A stretch of DNA of 64,000 nucleotides from Oscillospiraceae bacterium (lineage in GTDB: Bacteria > Bacillota > Clostridia > Oscillospirales > CAG-382), in assembly GCA_015063885.1 (NCBI GenBank), contig SVTH01000012.1, positions 1 through 64,000 of the forward strand, written 5' to 3'. The notes beneath the pieces are model-generated. The model did not search any database. It was given only the letters and a program-made list of their open reading frames with translations, and was not told the origin of the DNA. Shown here one piece after another: positions 9,465 through 17,480 of this stretch; the stretch's first letter is position 1; every line of letters begins with the position of its first letter. The position numbers were made by a program, and so were the translations under genes.

Positions 9465-10430
9465 ATGGAATACACCGCTATCCGCAAGCTCCACAACGCC
9501 GTCACCTCACGGGTGAGCCAAGTGATCGTCGGCAAAGAGCAGGTCGTAGACCTGGCCGTGATCACCCTCCTTTGCGGCGGCCATATGCTGTTGGACGACG
9601 TTCCCGGCACGGGCAAGACCGTATTGGCGAAGACCTTTGCCTCCGCTCTCTCTTTGGACTTCAAGCGGGTGCAGTGCGTTCCCGATATGCTTCCCTCCGA
9701 CCTGATGGGGGTCAATTACTTCGACATGAAGCACTCGGAGTTCCGCTTCATCAAAGGTCCCGTGTTCACCAACATTCTGCTGGCGGATGAGATCAACCGC
9801 GCCATGCCCAAGACCCAATCGGGGCTTTTGGAGTGCATGGAGGAGCACCAGGTCACCGTGGAGGGAGAGACCTATCCCCTTTCCCAACCCTTTATGGTCA
9901 TCGCCACCCAGAACCCTGTGGAGACCAAGGGCACCTTCGAGCTTCCCGAAGCACAGCTGGACAGATTTTTGGTGAAGACCTCCATGGGCTACCCCACCCA
10001 TGAGGAAAGCGTGGAGATCCTCGCCCGCAAGCTGGCTTCCCCGCCCGCTCCCACGGCAGGCAATATTTCCGCCGAGGACGTGGCCCGTGCCAAGGCTGAG
10101 CTCGCCACGGTATACGTCCACCCGGATCTGTTGAGCTACGCCGCCGCTGTCTGCGAGGCCACCCGCGTGGAAAAAACCGTGCTGCTGGGGGCTTCTCCCC
10201 GTGCCATGATCGCCTTCGTGAAGGTGGCCATGGGCTTTGCCGCCCTGGAAGGGAGAGACCACCTCCTTCCCGACGATCTGAAAGCGGCCGCCGTGCCCGT
10301 TTTGGCACACCGCATCATCTTCCGCGACAGCTTTACCCACCGAGGGGATCAGGGCAAGAGCCTGGTGAAGCGCATCCTGGAGGCCCTTCCCGTGCCCAGC
10401 GAGCACATCGACTTTTCCAAACGTAGATAA
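9465..10430 (+). CDS. MoxR-family AAA+ ATPase
   Basis: A 321-residue AAA+ protein. Walker A is DDVPGTGKT, Walker B is ILLADEINRA, and the MoxR signature TQSGLLECMEEHQVTVEG is followed by ATQNPVE and FELPEAQLDRFL, then the lid domain. MoxR ATPases act as chaperones for von Willebrand-type or membrane partners and are nearly always next to DUF58 genes, as here. The start at 9465 is chosen because AAGGAAG precedes it at good distance. The next gene begins 3 bases after the stop. Confidence 0.93.
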   Translation: MEYTAIRKLHNAVTSRVSQVIVGKEQVVDLAVITLLCGGHMLLDDVPGTGKTVLAKTFASALSLDFKRVQCVPDMLPSDLMGVNYFDMKHSEFRFIKGPVFTNILLADEINRAMPKTQSGLLECMEEHQVTVEGETYPLSQPFMVIATQNPVETKGTFELPEAQLDRFLVKTSMGYPTHEESVEILARKLASPPAPTAGNISAEDVARAKAELATVYVHPDLLSYAAAVCEATRVEKTVLLGASPRAMIAFVKVAMGFAALEGRDHLLPDDLKAAAVPVLAHRIIFRDSFTHRGDQGKSLVKRILEALPVPSEHIDFSKRR

Positions 10431-10433
10431 GCC

Positions 10434-11528
10434 ATGGAAAAGCTTTACGCATTGCTGCAAACACCCGCCTTCTGGCTGCTTTTGGGGCTGGGCATCGCCG
10501 CCCTGCTCTTATTGTACCACGGCTACCGCAGGCTGAAGCTTGCCGCCCTGGAGAACGTGTCCTATTCCCGCACCCTCTCGGAGGAGGGGCTGTTCGTGGG
10601 AGAATCCATGGAAATGGTGGAGACTGTCCGCAACCCCGGCTGGCTCCCTCTCTTCCGTGTGAAGCTCACCTTCTACCTCCCTGCGGGGATCACCGTGGAC
10701 GGCACCCCCATCAAGGAATACACCGCCATGACCAGCCTGTTCCATATCCCGCCCTTCGGCGTGGTGACGAAAAAGCACATCCTGCAGGGGGACAAGCGGG
10801 GCAGATTCCAATTGGGAAGCGCCTCTATTCTGTATTTCGGCTGTGAGTTTGAATTCCAAAACACGCCCGTTTTTTACGCCTACCCTGCCGCCAAGGGCGT
10901 TCCTGCCGACGGGGACACCCCCTTATACCGCGCGGGGAACGTTCTCGCCTCCCGCAAGTACATCGAGGACCCCTTCTTCCCCGTAGGGATCCGTGATTAC
11001 CGCCCGGGAGACCCCATGCGCTCCATCAACTTCAAGGCCTCCGCCCGTTCCTTCCATGGGGGCAGAGCCCAATTGATGTGCAACGAATACGACAGCTCCC
11101 GCACCGTGGATTCCATGATCTTTCTGGATCTCAACGAATACGCAGGCGCCACGGGAGACGATAAGACCCTTTTGGAGACCGGCCTGGCCTACGCCTGCTA
11201 CCTGTTCTGCCGCGGTGCGGAAAACGAGGGACGGGTGGGCTTTTGCGCCAACAGCTCCACGGGAGAAGCGCCATACGTCTACGTCCCCTGCGGACGGGGA
11301 GAGGAGCACCGCCTGGGCGTTCTGCGCCTCATGGCGGAAATGGACGTTTACGCACGGCGGGATTACTCCATGCACGTGATCCTTTCCCGCTACGGCAAAG
11401 AGACGCCTCCCGAGGTGGATCTCTACCTCATCACCCCCCACACCGACGAGAAAATGACGGATCTCCTCCACGCCCTCAAGCGCGCAGGGCGGAACGTACA
11501 GGTGATCCCCCTGGGAGGTGCGGAATGA
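10434..11528 (+). CDS. DUF58 domain membrane protein
   Basis: A 364-residue protein with one or two N-terminal membrane helices (about residues 9-28), a beta-rich region, and the DUF58 signature DPFFPVGIRDYRPGDPMRSI at about residues 180-200. A degenerate von Willebrand-like segment (SMIFLDLNEYAG) follows. DUF58 proteins partner MoxR ATPases in a conserved but poorly understood envelope system. The stop overlaps the next ATG as ATGA, so the operon is tightly coupled. Confidence 0.9.
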   Translation: MEKLYALLQTPAFWLLLGLGIAALLLLYHGYRRLKLAALENVSYSRTLSEEGLFVGESMEMVETVRNPGWLPLFRVKLTFYLPAGITVDGTPIKEYTAMTSLFHIPPFGVVTKKHILQGDKRGRFQLGSASILYFGCEFEFQNTPVFYAYPAAKGVPADGDTPLYRAGNVLASRKYIEDPFFPVGIRDYRPGDPMRSINFKASARSFHGGRAQLMCNEYDSSRTVDSMIFLDLNEYAGATGDDKTLLETGLAYACYLFCRGAENEGRVGFCANSSTGEAPYVYVPCGRGEEHRLGVLRLMAEMDVYARRDYSMHVILSRYGKETPPEVDLYLITPHTDEKMTDLLHALKRAGRNVQVIPLGGAE

Positions 11529-12163
11529 ACAAGTTTTTCAAAAAGCATTACCAATCCTTCCTGCTGACGGTCCTGCTGTTGCTGTTTGCCGCCGCGGCAG
11601 GCTATTGGATGGAGCATTATCAAACCCTTTCCTACCCCGCCCAGGGGCTCCTGGCCCTGGCCTGCCTGGCAGACGGCTTTCTTGTTTGGAAGCTGTACCG
11701 CCGTCTCAAAAAGAAATGGAAGGACGCCCTGGCAGAGCGGGCAAAGAAGCTGTTCGCCCGTGCCTCCATGCTGCTGATGAAGCTGATGGAGAAGTTCGAC
11801 GGAGTGTTCCGCCTGTTCCGCAGAAGAAGCACTCTCTTGGGCGGCAAGACCACCGTGTCCTTCGATTTTTCCGCCCCGGAGAAAAAGAAAAAGCCTCCCA
11901 AGGCTCCCAAATGGAAGCAAATGGAGACCGCCCGCCAAAAGCTGGGCTACCTCTATTACCACCTCATCACCCGCCGTCTCAAGGAGGGGATGCCCGCAGG
12001 CAGCTCCGATACCCCCTTGGAGCTGCAGCACAGGCGGGAAAACCTCCCGCCCGAGGAACAGCTCTTTGACCTCTACGTTTCCGCCCGCTACGACGAACGG
12101 GCAGAGCTTTCCGAAGCCGAGCTGGACGAGCTGAAAAAGACCCTGTTTGCAGGGAAGAAATAA
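11525..12163 (+). CDS. Membrane protein with DUF4129-like C-terminus
   Basis: A 212-residue protein with two N-terminal membrane helices (about residues 10-28 and 37-55), a basic helical middle (KKKKPPKAPKWK) and a C-terminal domain. Its pattern TPLELQ, LYVSARYDE, LSEAELDEL resembles the DUF4129 tail of transglutaminase-like proteins that usually stand third in MoxR/DUF58 operons. Here the transglutaminase domain itself is absent. The start is the ATG overlapping the DUF58 stop; the frame is open further upstream but that part is a shadow. Family assignment is by pattern and context only. Confidence 0.75.
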   Translation: MNKFFKKHYQSFLLTVLLLLFAAAAGYWMEHYQTLSYPAQGLLALACLADGFLVWKLYRRLKKKWKDALAERAKKLFARASMLLMKLMEKFDGVFRLFRRRSTLLGGKTTVSFDFSAPEKKKKPPKAPKWKQMETARQKLGYLYYHLITRRLKEGMPAGSSDTPLELQHRRENLPPEEQLFDLYVSARYDERAELSEAELDELKKTLFAGKK

Positions 12164-12174
12164 GGAGAAAAATG

Positions 12175-12477
12175 ATGGCAGACTTTATCATTTCCGTGAT
12201 CTACACCTTCGAAAACCAAGGGGACAGAGAAAAAGCCGTGAAAGAAATGACGGAAAGCGGCGTCCTTGCCGCCATCCGAAACGAAAACGGCTGTCTCACC
12301 TACGACTACTATGATTCCGTGGAGGACGGCAAGACCATGGTGCTTTACGAAGAATGGGAAAGCGCCGAGCACCAGAAGATCCATATGACCCAGCCCCATA
12401 TGAAGACCGCCATGGAGATCATGGGCAAATATCCGAAAAGCACCGTGATCAAAAAGCTCACCGTGAGCGAGCTTTGA
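12175..12477 (+). CDS. Antibiotic biosynthesis monooxygenase-domain protein
   Basis: A small (about 100-residue) ABM-fold protein, with FIISVIYTFENQGDREKAV, then GCLTYDYYDSVEDGKTMVLYE and EEWESAEHQKIHMTQPHM (read as adjoining segments). This dimeric alpha/beta barrel family includes quinol monooxygenases such as YgiN and heme-degrading enzymes. GGAG lies 7 bases before the second ATG at 12175, which is preferred; the ATG at 12172 is also possible. It sits 11 bases after the DUF4129-like gene, so it is probably the last gene of that operon. The substrate is unknown. Confidence 0.85.
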   Translation: MADFIISVIYTFENQGDREKAVKEMTESGVLAAIRNENGCLTYDYYDSVEDGKTMVLYEEWESAEHQKIHMTQPHMKTAMEIMGKYPKSTVIKKLTVSEL

Positions 12478-12499
12478 ACGAAACCGCCGCATAAAAGAC

Positions 12500-12538
12500 A
12501 AAGGAGCATGAACACGCCGTCCATGCTCCTTTTCTGTT
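12500..12538. terminator. Bidirectional terminator between convergent genes
   Basis: An 11-bp stem (AAAGGAGCATG with CATGCTCCTTT) is followed by TCTGTTTT on the plus strand. It lies between the MoxR operon and the GH31 gene. Confidence 0.85.
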
Positions 12539-12539
12539 T

Positions 12540-14456
12540 TCAATACTGCTCCACTCCCGCGACACGGTAGCGGAAGCTGTCCGTTTCGTAACGCTCTGTG
12601 GTGACCTCCAGCAGGCGGTAGGATGCGGAATGCGTCTCCCCGTCGTCCTCCACCAAACGGCACACAGCGGCTTTACAGTCGCCGTAGGCCCGCAAGGTGA
12701 TCTCGAACCGGGTGTCGGGTAAAAGATACTCCACAGGCTGTGCGAAGGGCAGGAGGGTTCCACCCTTGACGTACACGGGAATGCCGTCGGTGACCACGTG
12801 GTGAGTACCCCCTTCCATCCTTTCCCCGGTGAAGAAGTCGTACCACTCCCCCGGGGGAAGCCAGACGTCCCGTTCCTTTTCCGGGTAGATGAGGGGTGCC
12901 ACGATCAAGCTATCCCCAAACAGCCATTGGGTGGAGCAATCGTGGGCTTCCTTCTCATTCTGATAATCGCACACCAAGGCCCGCACGGGAGGCTTGCCGG
13001 TGGTTTTGTAATCGTAGAAGGCGGTGTACAGATAGGGCAGCAGGGACATCCGCAGACGGAACAGCTCCCTTGCCCCCTCCACGCAGTCGTGCTGTACCCA
13101 GGGATGATTGGGCAGGTAGAAGGCGTTCACCAGGGCTTGGGGACTGAAGATCACGCTTTGAATACGGCGCAACAGATCCTCCGCATTTTCTGCGTGGCGC
13201 ACCTCGGGGGACCACAAAAGTCCCGCAAAGCCTGCGTTCACCAGCCCCGTCAAAAACTCTCTGTGACCGTACAGGTCGGAATACAGCACGAAGGGATAGG
13301 ATGCCGCCAAGGCGCCCATATTCCGCACCTGGGAAAGGGTACGGGTGTTCCCCAGGGCCTTCTCCATGGTCTTTGCGTACAGAAGCCCGAACAGGCTGTG
13401 GTACTGCTCCCCGTCCATCCCCGAGGGGAAGGTATCGGAATTGGGGAAGGTCCACCCTCCCGTGAAGTCACTGCCGTCGCACTCGTCCAGCTTGAAGCCA
13501 TCGATGCCCATGTCTATCAAGGGCTGCTGCATCTCCGTAAAAATCTTCTGTGCCTCTTCCAAGGAGAGATCCGGCACCAAGCCCTGCCATACCAGGTGCT
13601 CCCCTGCGCAGGGAAGCAGCTCCTCGTACTTTTCCGCCGTGGGGTGGGTGAAGGCGTGCTCCCACAGATTCACGTGGAAGCCGTCTTTTTTCAGCTCCGC
13701 AACCGTCTCTGCGGGGTTGGGAAAGCGCTGGGGATCCCAACGGTAGGAGCAGGAATAGGCGTGAGTCTGCCAGCCCGGCTCAAGACCGATGATATCGCAG
13801 GGAATATGCAATTCCCGGAACTGCTTTGCCAAACCTAAGATCTGCTCGTCGCGGAAGGTCATGTCGCAACGGTAAAAGTTGCCCAGTCCCCAAAGAGGCG
13901 GCATACAGCCCCCGCCGGACAGCAGGTTGTATTGGGAAACGATGTCCAGGATCCTCTCCCCTGTGATGCAGTAAAGATCCACACCCGAAGCGTAAGGGAT
14001 CTCCACCACCAAAAGGTTCCCGGCATTGCCGCCGATCATATCGTTCATATCCATGCGCTCTGCGGCGTCCTTGGGCTTGACCGCAGGCTTTGCCGTCAGG
14101 TTGCAGTAGAAATCGCAATACCGCGCCGTGTCCACGTAAAGCCCAAACCCCGCCGTGGTCACCAGGAAGGGGACGGGAGCGTGAGAGTCGCCGCTGTCGC
14201 TTTTGGGATCCGCATTGGGGCGGATGGTCTTCTTTTTGCCGTTTTGGCGGAAGCTTTTCAGCTGCAGGCCAAAGCCGTACAGGGATACGTCCTCCGCCAG
14301 GGACAGGGTGATCTTCACCCCGCGGGCGCCTGCGGAAAAGGAGATCCCCGCCAAACAATCGGGCATCCCCTCCGCCACGGGAACACGGGGAGCGGGCGCA
14401 AAGCGGGAGGGCACGAAGGCTTCGGGGGTGCCGAAGCGGATCTTGTAAACGCTCAC
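12540..14456 (-). CDS. Glycoside hydrolase family 31 enzyme
   Basis: A 638-residue cytoplasmic protein. An N-terminal galactose-mutarotase-like beta domain leads into the GH31 barrel with PLWGLGNFYRCDMTFRDEQI. The nucleophile is Asp324 in GFKLDECDG and the likely acid/base is Asp394 in VLYSDLYGH. The ARELFRLRMSLLPYLYTAFY segment and two small C-terminal beta domains follow. GH31 enzymes cleave alpha-glucosides or alpha-xylosides. The KLDE context rather than WxDMNE suggests a xylosidase or transglycosylase-like subgroup, but specificity is open. A GTG start at 14456 is chosen because AAAGGAGG lies 7 bases upstream; the longer frame would run into the neighbouring gene. Confidence 0.93.
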   Translation of the reverse strand: MSVYKIRFGTPEAFVPSRFAPAPRVPVAEGMPDCLAGISFSAGARGVKITLSLAEDVSLYGFGLQLKSFRQNGKKKTIRPNADPKSDSGDSHAPVPFLVTTAGFGLYVDTARYCDFYCNLTAKPAVKPKDAAERMDMNDMIGGNAGNLLVVEIPYASGVDLYCITGERILDIVSQYNLLSGGGCMPPLWGLGNFYRCDMTFRDEQILGLAKQFRELHIPCDIIGLEPGWQTHAYSCSYRWDPQRFPNPAETVAELKKDGFHVNLWEHAFTHPTAEKYEELLPCAGEHLVWQGLVPDLSLEEAQKIFTEMQQPLIDMGIDGFKLDECDGSDFTGGWTFPNSDTFPSGMDGEQYHSLFGLLYAKTMEKALGNTRTLSQVRNMGALAASYPFVLYSDLYGHREFLTGLVNAGFAGLLWSPEVRHAENAEDLLRRIQSVIFSPQALVNAFYLPNHPWVQHDCVEGARELFRLRMSLLPYLYTAFYDYKTTGKPPVRALVCDYQNEKEAHDCSTQWLFGDSLIVAPLIYPEKERDVWLPPGEWYDFFTGERMEGGTHHVVTDGIPVYVKGGTLLPFAQPVEYLLPDTRFEITLRAYGDCKAAVCRLVEDDGETHSASYRLLEVTTERYETDSFRYRVAGVEQY

Positions 14457-14486
14457 AAAAAAGCCTCCTTTATTTTGAAACACTAC

Positions 14487-14514
14487 TTGCAAAAATTCTT
14501 GGGATGAGTATAAT
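14487..14514 (+). promoter_or_regulatory. Promoter of the ybaK-like gene
   Basis: TTGCAA, 16 bp, TATAAT on the plus strand. It overlaps the divergent promoter of the GH31 gene, so the two genes may compete for polymerase. Confidence 0.75.
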
Positions 14515-14540
14515 ATAGCACAGCAAAGCGTTTTTTGCAA
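14512..14540 (-). promoter_or_regulatory. Promoter of the GH31 gene
   Basis: On the minus strand: TTGCAA, 17 bp, TATATT. The -10 elements of the two divergent promoters overlap. Confidence 0.65.
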
Positions 14541-14566
14541 GGCTTTTTTCAAACAGGAGGTGCCCC

Positions 14567-15052
14567 GTGGCAAAGCAAAAGGAAGAAAAGACCAACGCCA
14601 TGCGGATCCTGGAAGCCGCAGGCATCCCCTTTGAGACCCTTTCCTACCCCGTAGACGAAAGCGATCTTTCCGGGGTGCATATCGCAAAAGAGCTGAACCT
14701 CCCCGCCGAGCAGGTGTTCAAGACCCTGGTGGCCAAGGGAAGCAAAAACGGCTACCTGGTGTTCGTCATCCCCGTGGCGGAGGAATTGGATCTGAAGAAA
14801 TGCGCTATCGCGGCGGGTGACAAGCGGGTGGAGATGATCCCCATGAAGGATCTCCTGCCGCTGACGGGCTACCTGCGGGGCGGCTGCTCCCCCGTGGGGA
14901 TGAAAAAGCCCTTCCCCACCTACTTCGACGAGACGGCCACTCTGTTCGACCGTATCTACCTCAGCGCAGGGCAGAGGGGCAAGCAATTTTGCCTTGATCC
15001 CATGGCGTTGTGCGCCTTTTTGGGGGCGGAATTCGGGGATTTGACCATGTGA
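14567..15052 (+). CDS. ybaK: YbaK/EbsC-type Cys-tRNA(Pro) deacylase
   Basis: A 161-residue trans-editing protein. It has EQVFKTLVAKGSKNGYLVFV with the conserved Lys of the active site, KKCAIAAGDKRVEMIP, and the GYLRGGCSPVGMKK loop typical of YbaK/EbsC. The family removes cysteine wrongly attached to tRNA(Pro). It starts at GTG, with CAGGAGG 6 bases upstream. Length is normal. It precedes the tRNA cluster, although the tRNA genes have their own promoter. Confidence 0.93.
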   Translation: MAKQKEEKTNAMRILEAAGIPFETLSYPVDESDLSGVHIAKELNLPAEQVFKTLVAKGSKNGYLVFVIPVAEELDLKKCAIAAGDKRVEMIPMKDLLPLTGYLRGGCSPVGMKKPFPTYFDETATLFDRIYLSAGQRGKQFCLDPMALCAFLGAEFGDLTM

Positions 15053-15119
15053 TGGGTGCAATTGTAAAAAACGCACAAAATAAAAATCGAAATTTGGTCA
15101 CTTTTTTCTCAAAAAACAC

Positions 15120-15148
15120 TTGCAAAATGGGAAAAGATGTGGTATTAT
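15120..15148 (+). promoter_or_regulatory. Promoter of the tRNA cluster
   Basis: TTGCAA, 17 bp, TATTAT, about 40 bases before the first tRNA. No GC-rich discriminator is obvious, although GCGCGC follows the -10 element by 8 bases. Confidence 0.8.
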
Positions 15149-15187
15149 TTTAAAGCGCGCTGAGGGAACACCCTTGGATGCACGAAT

Positions 15188-15264
15188 GGTTCGGTAGTTC
15201 AGTTGGTTAGAACGCCGCCCTGTCACGGCGGAGGTCAGGGGTTCGAGTCCCCTTCGAATCGCCA
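15188..15264 (+). tRNA. tRNA-Asp (GTC), copy 1
   Basis: A complete 77-base cloverleaf with encoded CCA. The anticodon loop reads CTGTCAC with GTC as anticodon, and the T arm is AGGGG-TTCGAGT-CCCCT. The acceptor stem pairs GGTTCGG with TCGAATC, with two G-T pairs. It is identical to the copy at 15716. Confidence 0.96.
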
Positions 15265-15286
15265 TCAGCTCCGCACGGAGCTGTAT

Positions 15287-15362
<76 letters not shown>

Positions 15363-15422
15363 GAGTCAGGAGCAGACGCAATGCAGGAGCACCTGCGTTG
15401 CGTTTGCGATTGAACGTTATAT

Positions 15423-15498
15423 GCGGATTTAGCTCATTTGGTAGAGCGCAACCTTGCCAAGGTTGAGGTAGCGGGTTCGACCCCCGTAATCCGCTCCA
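15423..15498 (+). tRNA. tRNA-Gly (GCC), copy 1
   Basis: A 76-base cloverleaf with encoded CCA. The acceptor is GCGGATT with AATCCGC, and the anticodon loop TTGCCAA gives GCC. It is identical to the copy at 15817. Confidence 0.96.
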
Positions 15499-15533
15499 AG
15501 GGCTCCTTTGGCCCTGTCAGAAGTTTGGAAAAT

Positions 15534-15607
15534 GGCGCCATAGCCAAGCGGTAAGGCAGAGGTCTGCAACACCTTTATCCCCAGTTCGATTCTGGGTGGC
15601 GCCTCCA
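15534..15607 (+). tRNA. tRNA-Cys (GCA)
   Basis: A 74-base cloverleaf with encoded CCA. The acceptor is GGCGCCA with TGGCGCC, and the anticodon loop CTGCAAC gives GCA. Confidence 0.96.
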
Positions 15608-15635
15608 AAATTTCTCCCCTATTCAAAAACGAGAT

Positions 15636-15711
15636 GCTGATGTGGCACAGGTGGTAGCGCACATCCTTGGTAAGGATGAGGTCGCGGGTCCGAATCCCGC
15701 CATCAGCTCCA
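15636..15711 (+). tRNA. tRNA-Thr (GGT)
   Basis: A 76-base cloverleaf with encoded CCA. The acceptor is GCTGATG with CATCAGC, and the anticodon loop TTGGTAA gives GGT. Confidence 0.96.
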
Positions 15712-15715
15712 GTTT

Positions 15716-15792
15716 GGTTCGGTAGTTCAGTTGGTTAGAACGCCGCCCTGTCACGGCGGAGGTCAGGGGTTCGAGTCCCCTTCGAATCGCCA
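15716..15792 (+). tRNA. tRNA-Asp (GTC), copy 2
   Basis: The same 77-base sequence as the first tRNA-Asp. It starts only 4 bases after tRNA-Thr. Confidence 0.96.
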
Positions 15793-15816
15793 CAGTCCCG
15801 ATTTGGGACTGTTGAT

Positions 15817-15892
15817 GCGGATTTAGCTCATTTGGTAGAGCGCAACCTTGCCAAGGTTGAGGTAGCGGGTTCGACCCCCGTAATCCGCTCCA
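15817..15892 (+). tRNA. tRNA-Gly (GCC), copy 2
   Basis: The same 76-base sequence as the first tRNA-Gly. It is the last tRNA of the cluster and is followed by a terminator. Confidence 0.96.
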
Positions 15893-15897
15893 AAAAG

Positions 15898-15925
15898 ATC
15901 CAAGTCGAAAGACTTGGATTTTTTT
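15898..15925 (+). terminator. Terminator of the tRNA cluster
   Basis: A 9-bp stem (ATCCAAGTC with GACTTGGAT) closes a GAAA tetraloop and is followed by a T-run. Confidence 0.93.
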
Positions 15926-15957
15926 ATCCGATCAAACGTTAACATAGGAGCACACAG

Positions 15958-17379
15958 ATGAACTTCAAAAAACATCAAGGCTTTTCCTTGGTAGAGCTGA
16001 TCGTCGTCATAGCCATCATGGCGGTCCTGGTGGGCGTTGCTATTCCCGTATATACCGGGTATATCGAAAGATCCCGTGATGCGGCTTCTATGCAAAACGC
16101 CGATACCGCATACAGACAATACGCTGTAAGTCATGCGGCCACGGGCATGGCAAGTGAACTATTTCTGTACGTGGAAGCGCCCGACCGTGTTTTGGCGATC
16201 CAAAACGGAAAGATCCTCTCCAAGATCTTTCGGGACATTCCTTCCGCCGTGGAGGAATTGACCAAAAATCTTCCCAAAGCGTCTTATTCCGTAACGGCAA
16301 CCGACGTAGAAAAGCTCTACGCCGTGATTGCGGGCACCCCCGGGGATTGGAGCGACGCATCCGTTGTGTTCGTAGGTGACAGCATCACCGCAGGAGTTGG
16401 AACCGAAAAAGCTTACCACACCTTCATACAAGAAACCGGGGAGTTCGGTTCCGTTGACTCCCGGGGGATCGGGGGCTCCTGCATCAGTGAACGTTCCGAT
16501 TACGGCGCCTCAAACACGCCTCTGATACGCCGCTATGCCGCTATTCCCCACGCTGATCTGATCGTGATCTTCATGGGCACCAACGATTACGGCCATGAAA
16601 CGCCTTTGGGCTCCCCTTCCGATACCATCGATGTGTCCTTCTACGGTGCGCTGAATGTCATCATTCCGGGCATCCTGGCGAATCACCCCCGCAGCCAGCT
16701 TGTGTTCGTCACCCCGCTTCATCGCTACGGTTTCGGAACCAGCAAGCTGCTGAACACACCATTCACCGACGACAGCCTTCCCAACGGACGGGGACACACC
16801 CTCGGGGATTACGTCAACGCCATCAAAACGGCCTGCGCCTCCTACGGTGTCCCTGTGATCGACCTGTTCAACAGCTTCCCCGCGGATCCGAAGAATCCCG
16901 CCGACAGAGAAACCTATTTTCCCGACGGTCTTCACCCCAACCGCGCCGGACATGAGATCCTTGCGGAACAGCTCTTGCAAAATCTGCGTTTGGTGCCCGA
17001 AAGAACGCCAAGTGCTTCTCCCCCCGCACCGGACACAGGCAATGCGGTCATTCCGTTACAGCACGGCAACAAATTTGTCAGCAGCTATGCCAACGACCCT
17101 ACCCGCGCCTCTTCCGTAACCAACCTGTATCTGGAAGCAGGTCAGACCATCACCTTCAAGGCACCCCAAACCTACCGATGGGCACTTGCCTTCACCGACC
17201 ACGAGGACGCTTCCAACTATCACCGCTATTACCCCGAAAACGGCTGGAACAGTGTGACCTCCTTTACGGTCACGCAATCCGGATACTACGGCTTGGTGCT
17301 GTTAAGGAACGACGGGAAGGCCTTCTCCTTCGGCAGTGCCGATCCCGGGGATGTGTCCGCATATATCTCCATAGAATAG
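15958..17379 (+). CDS. Pseudopilin N-terminus fused to an SGNH/GDSL hydrolase
   Basis: A 473-residue protein in three parts. Residues 1-40 are a type IV prepilin leader and helix: a short basic leader ending in G, then FSLVELIVVIAIMAVLVGVA, with Glu at +5 as needed for prepilin processing. A pilin-like spacer follows. The middle (about residues 135-345) is a complete SGNH hydrolase, with FVGDSITAG (Ser), GIGGSC, IFMGTNDYGHE and DGLHPNRAGHE. The C-terminal 120 residues are a beta-rich module (TFKAPQTYRWALAF). AGGAG precedes the ATG. This suggests an esterase displayed through a pilin-like assembly or held in the membrane. No pilus genes are nearby. Confidence 0.88.
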   Translation: MNFKKHQGFSLVELIVVIAIMAVLVGVAIPVYTGYIERSRDAASMQNADTAYRQYAVSHAATGMASELFLYVEAPDRVLAIQNGKILSKIFRDIPSAVEELTKNLPKASYSVTATDVEKLYAVIAGTPGDWSDASVVFVGDSITAGVGTEKAYHTFIQETGEFGSVDSRGIGGSCISERSDYGASNTPLIRRYAAIPHADLIVIFMGTNDYGHETPLGSPSDTIDVSFYGALNVIIPGILANHPRSQLVFVTPLHRYGFGTSKLLNTPFTDDSLPNGRGHTLGDYVNAIKTACASYGVPVIDLFNSFPADPKNPADRETYFPDGLHPNRAGHEILAEQLLQNLRLVPERTPSASPPAPDTGNAVIPLQHGNKFVSSYANDPTRASSVTNLYLEAGQTITFKAPQTYRWALAFTDHEDASNYHRYYPENGWNSVTSFTVTQSGYYGLVLLRNDGKAFSFGSADPGDVSAYISIE

Positions 17380-17391
17380 TTATCAACCCAC

Positions 17392-17419
17392 AGGAGAGCG
17401 AAAGCTCTCCTATCTTTTT
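17392..17419 (+). terminator. Terminator of the pseudopilin-hydrolase gene
   Basis: AGGAGAGC and GCTCTCCT enclose a GAAA tetraloop and are followed by ATCTTTTT. Confidence 0.9.
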
Positions 17420-17420
17420 C

Positions 17421-17449
17421 TTTACAGACGCTCCAAAGTGTGCTATACT
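17421..17449 (+). promoter_or_regulatory. Promoter of the first XRE regulator
   Basis: TTTACA, 17 bp, TATACT, directly after the preceding terminator. Confidence 0.8.
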
Positions 17450-17480
17450 GTTCCCATCAAGAAAAAAGGAGTCTATCACC

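Noticed and set aside
14457..14687. 5' extension of the GH31 frame
   Set aside because: It crosses both promoters and the start of the ybaK-like gene. The GTG at 14456 has an ideal ribosome site.
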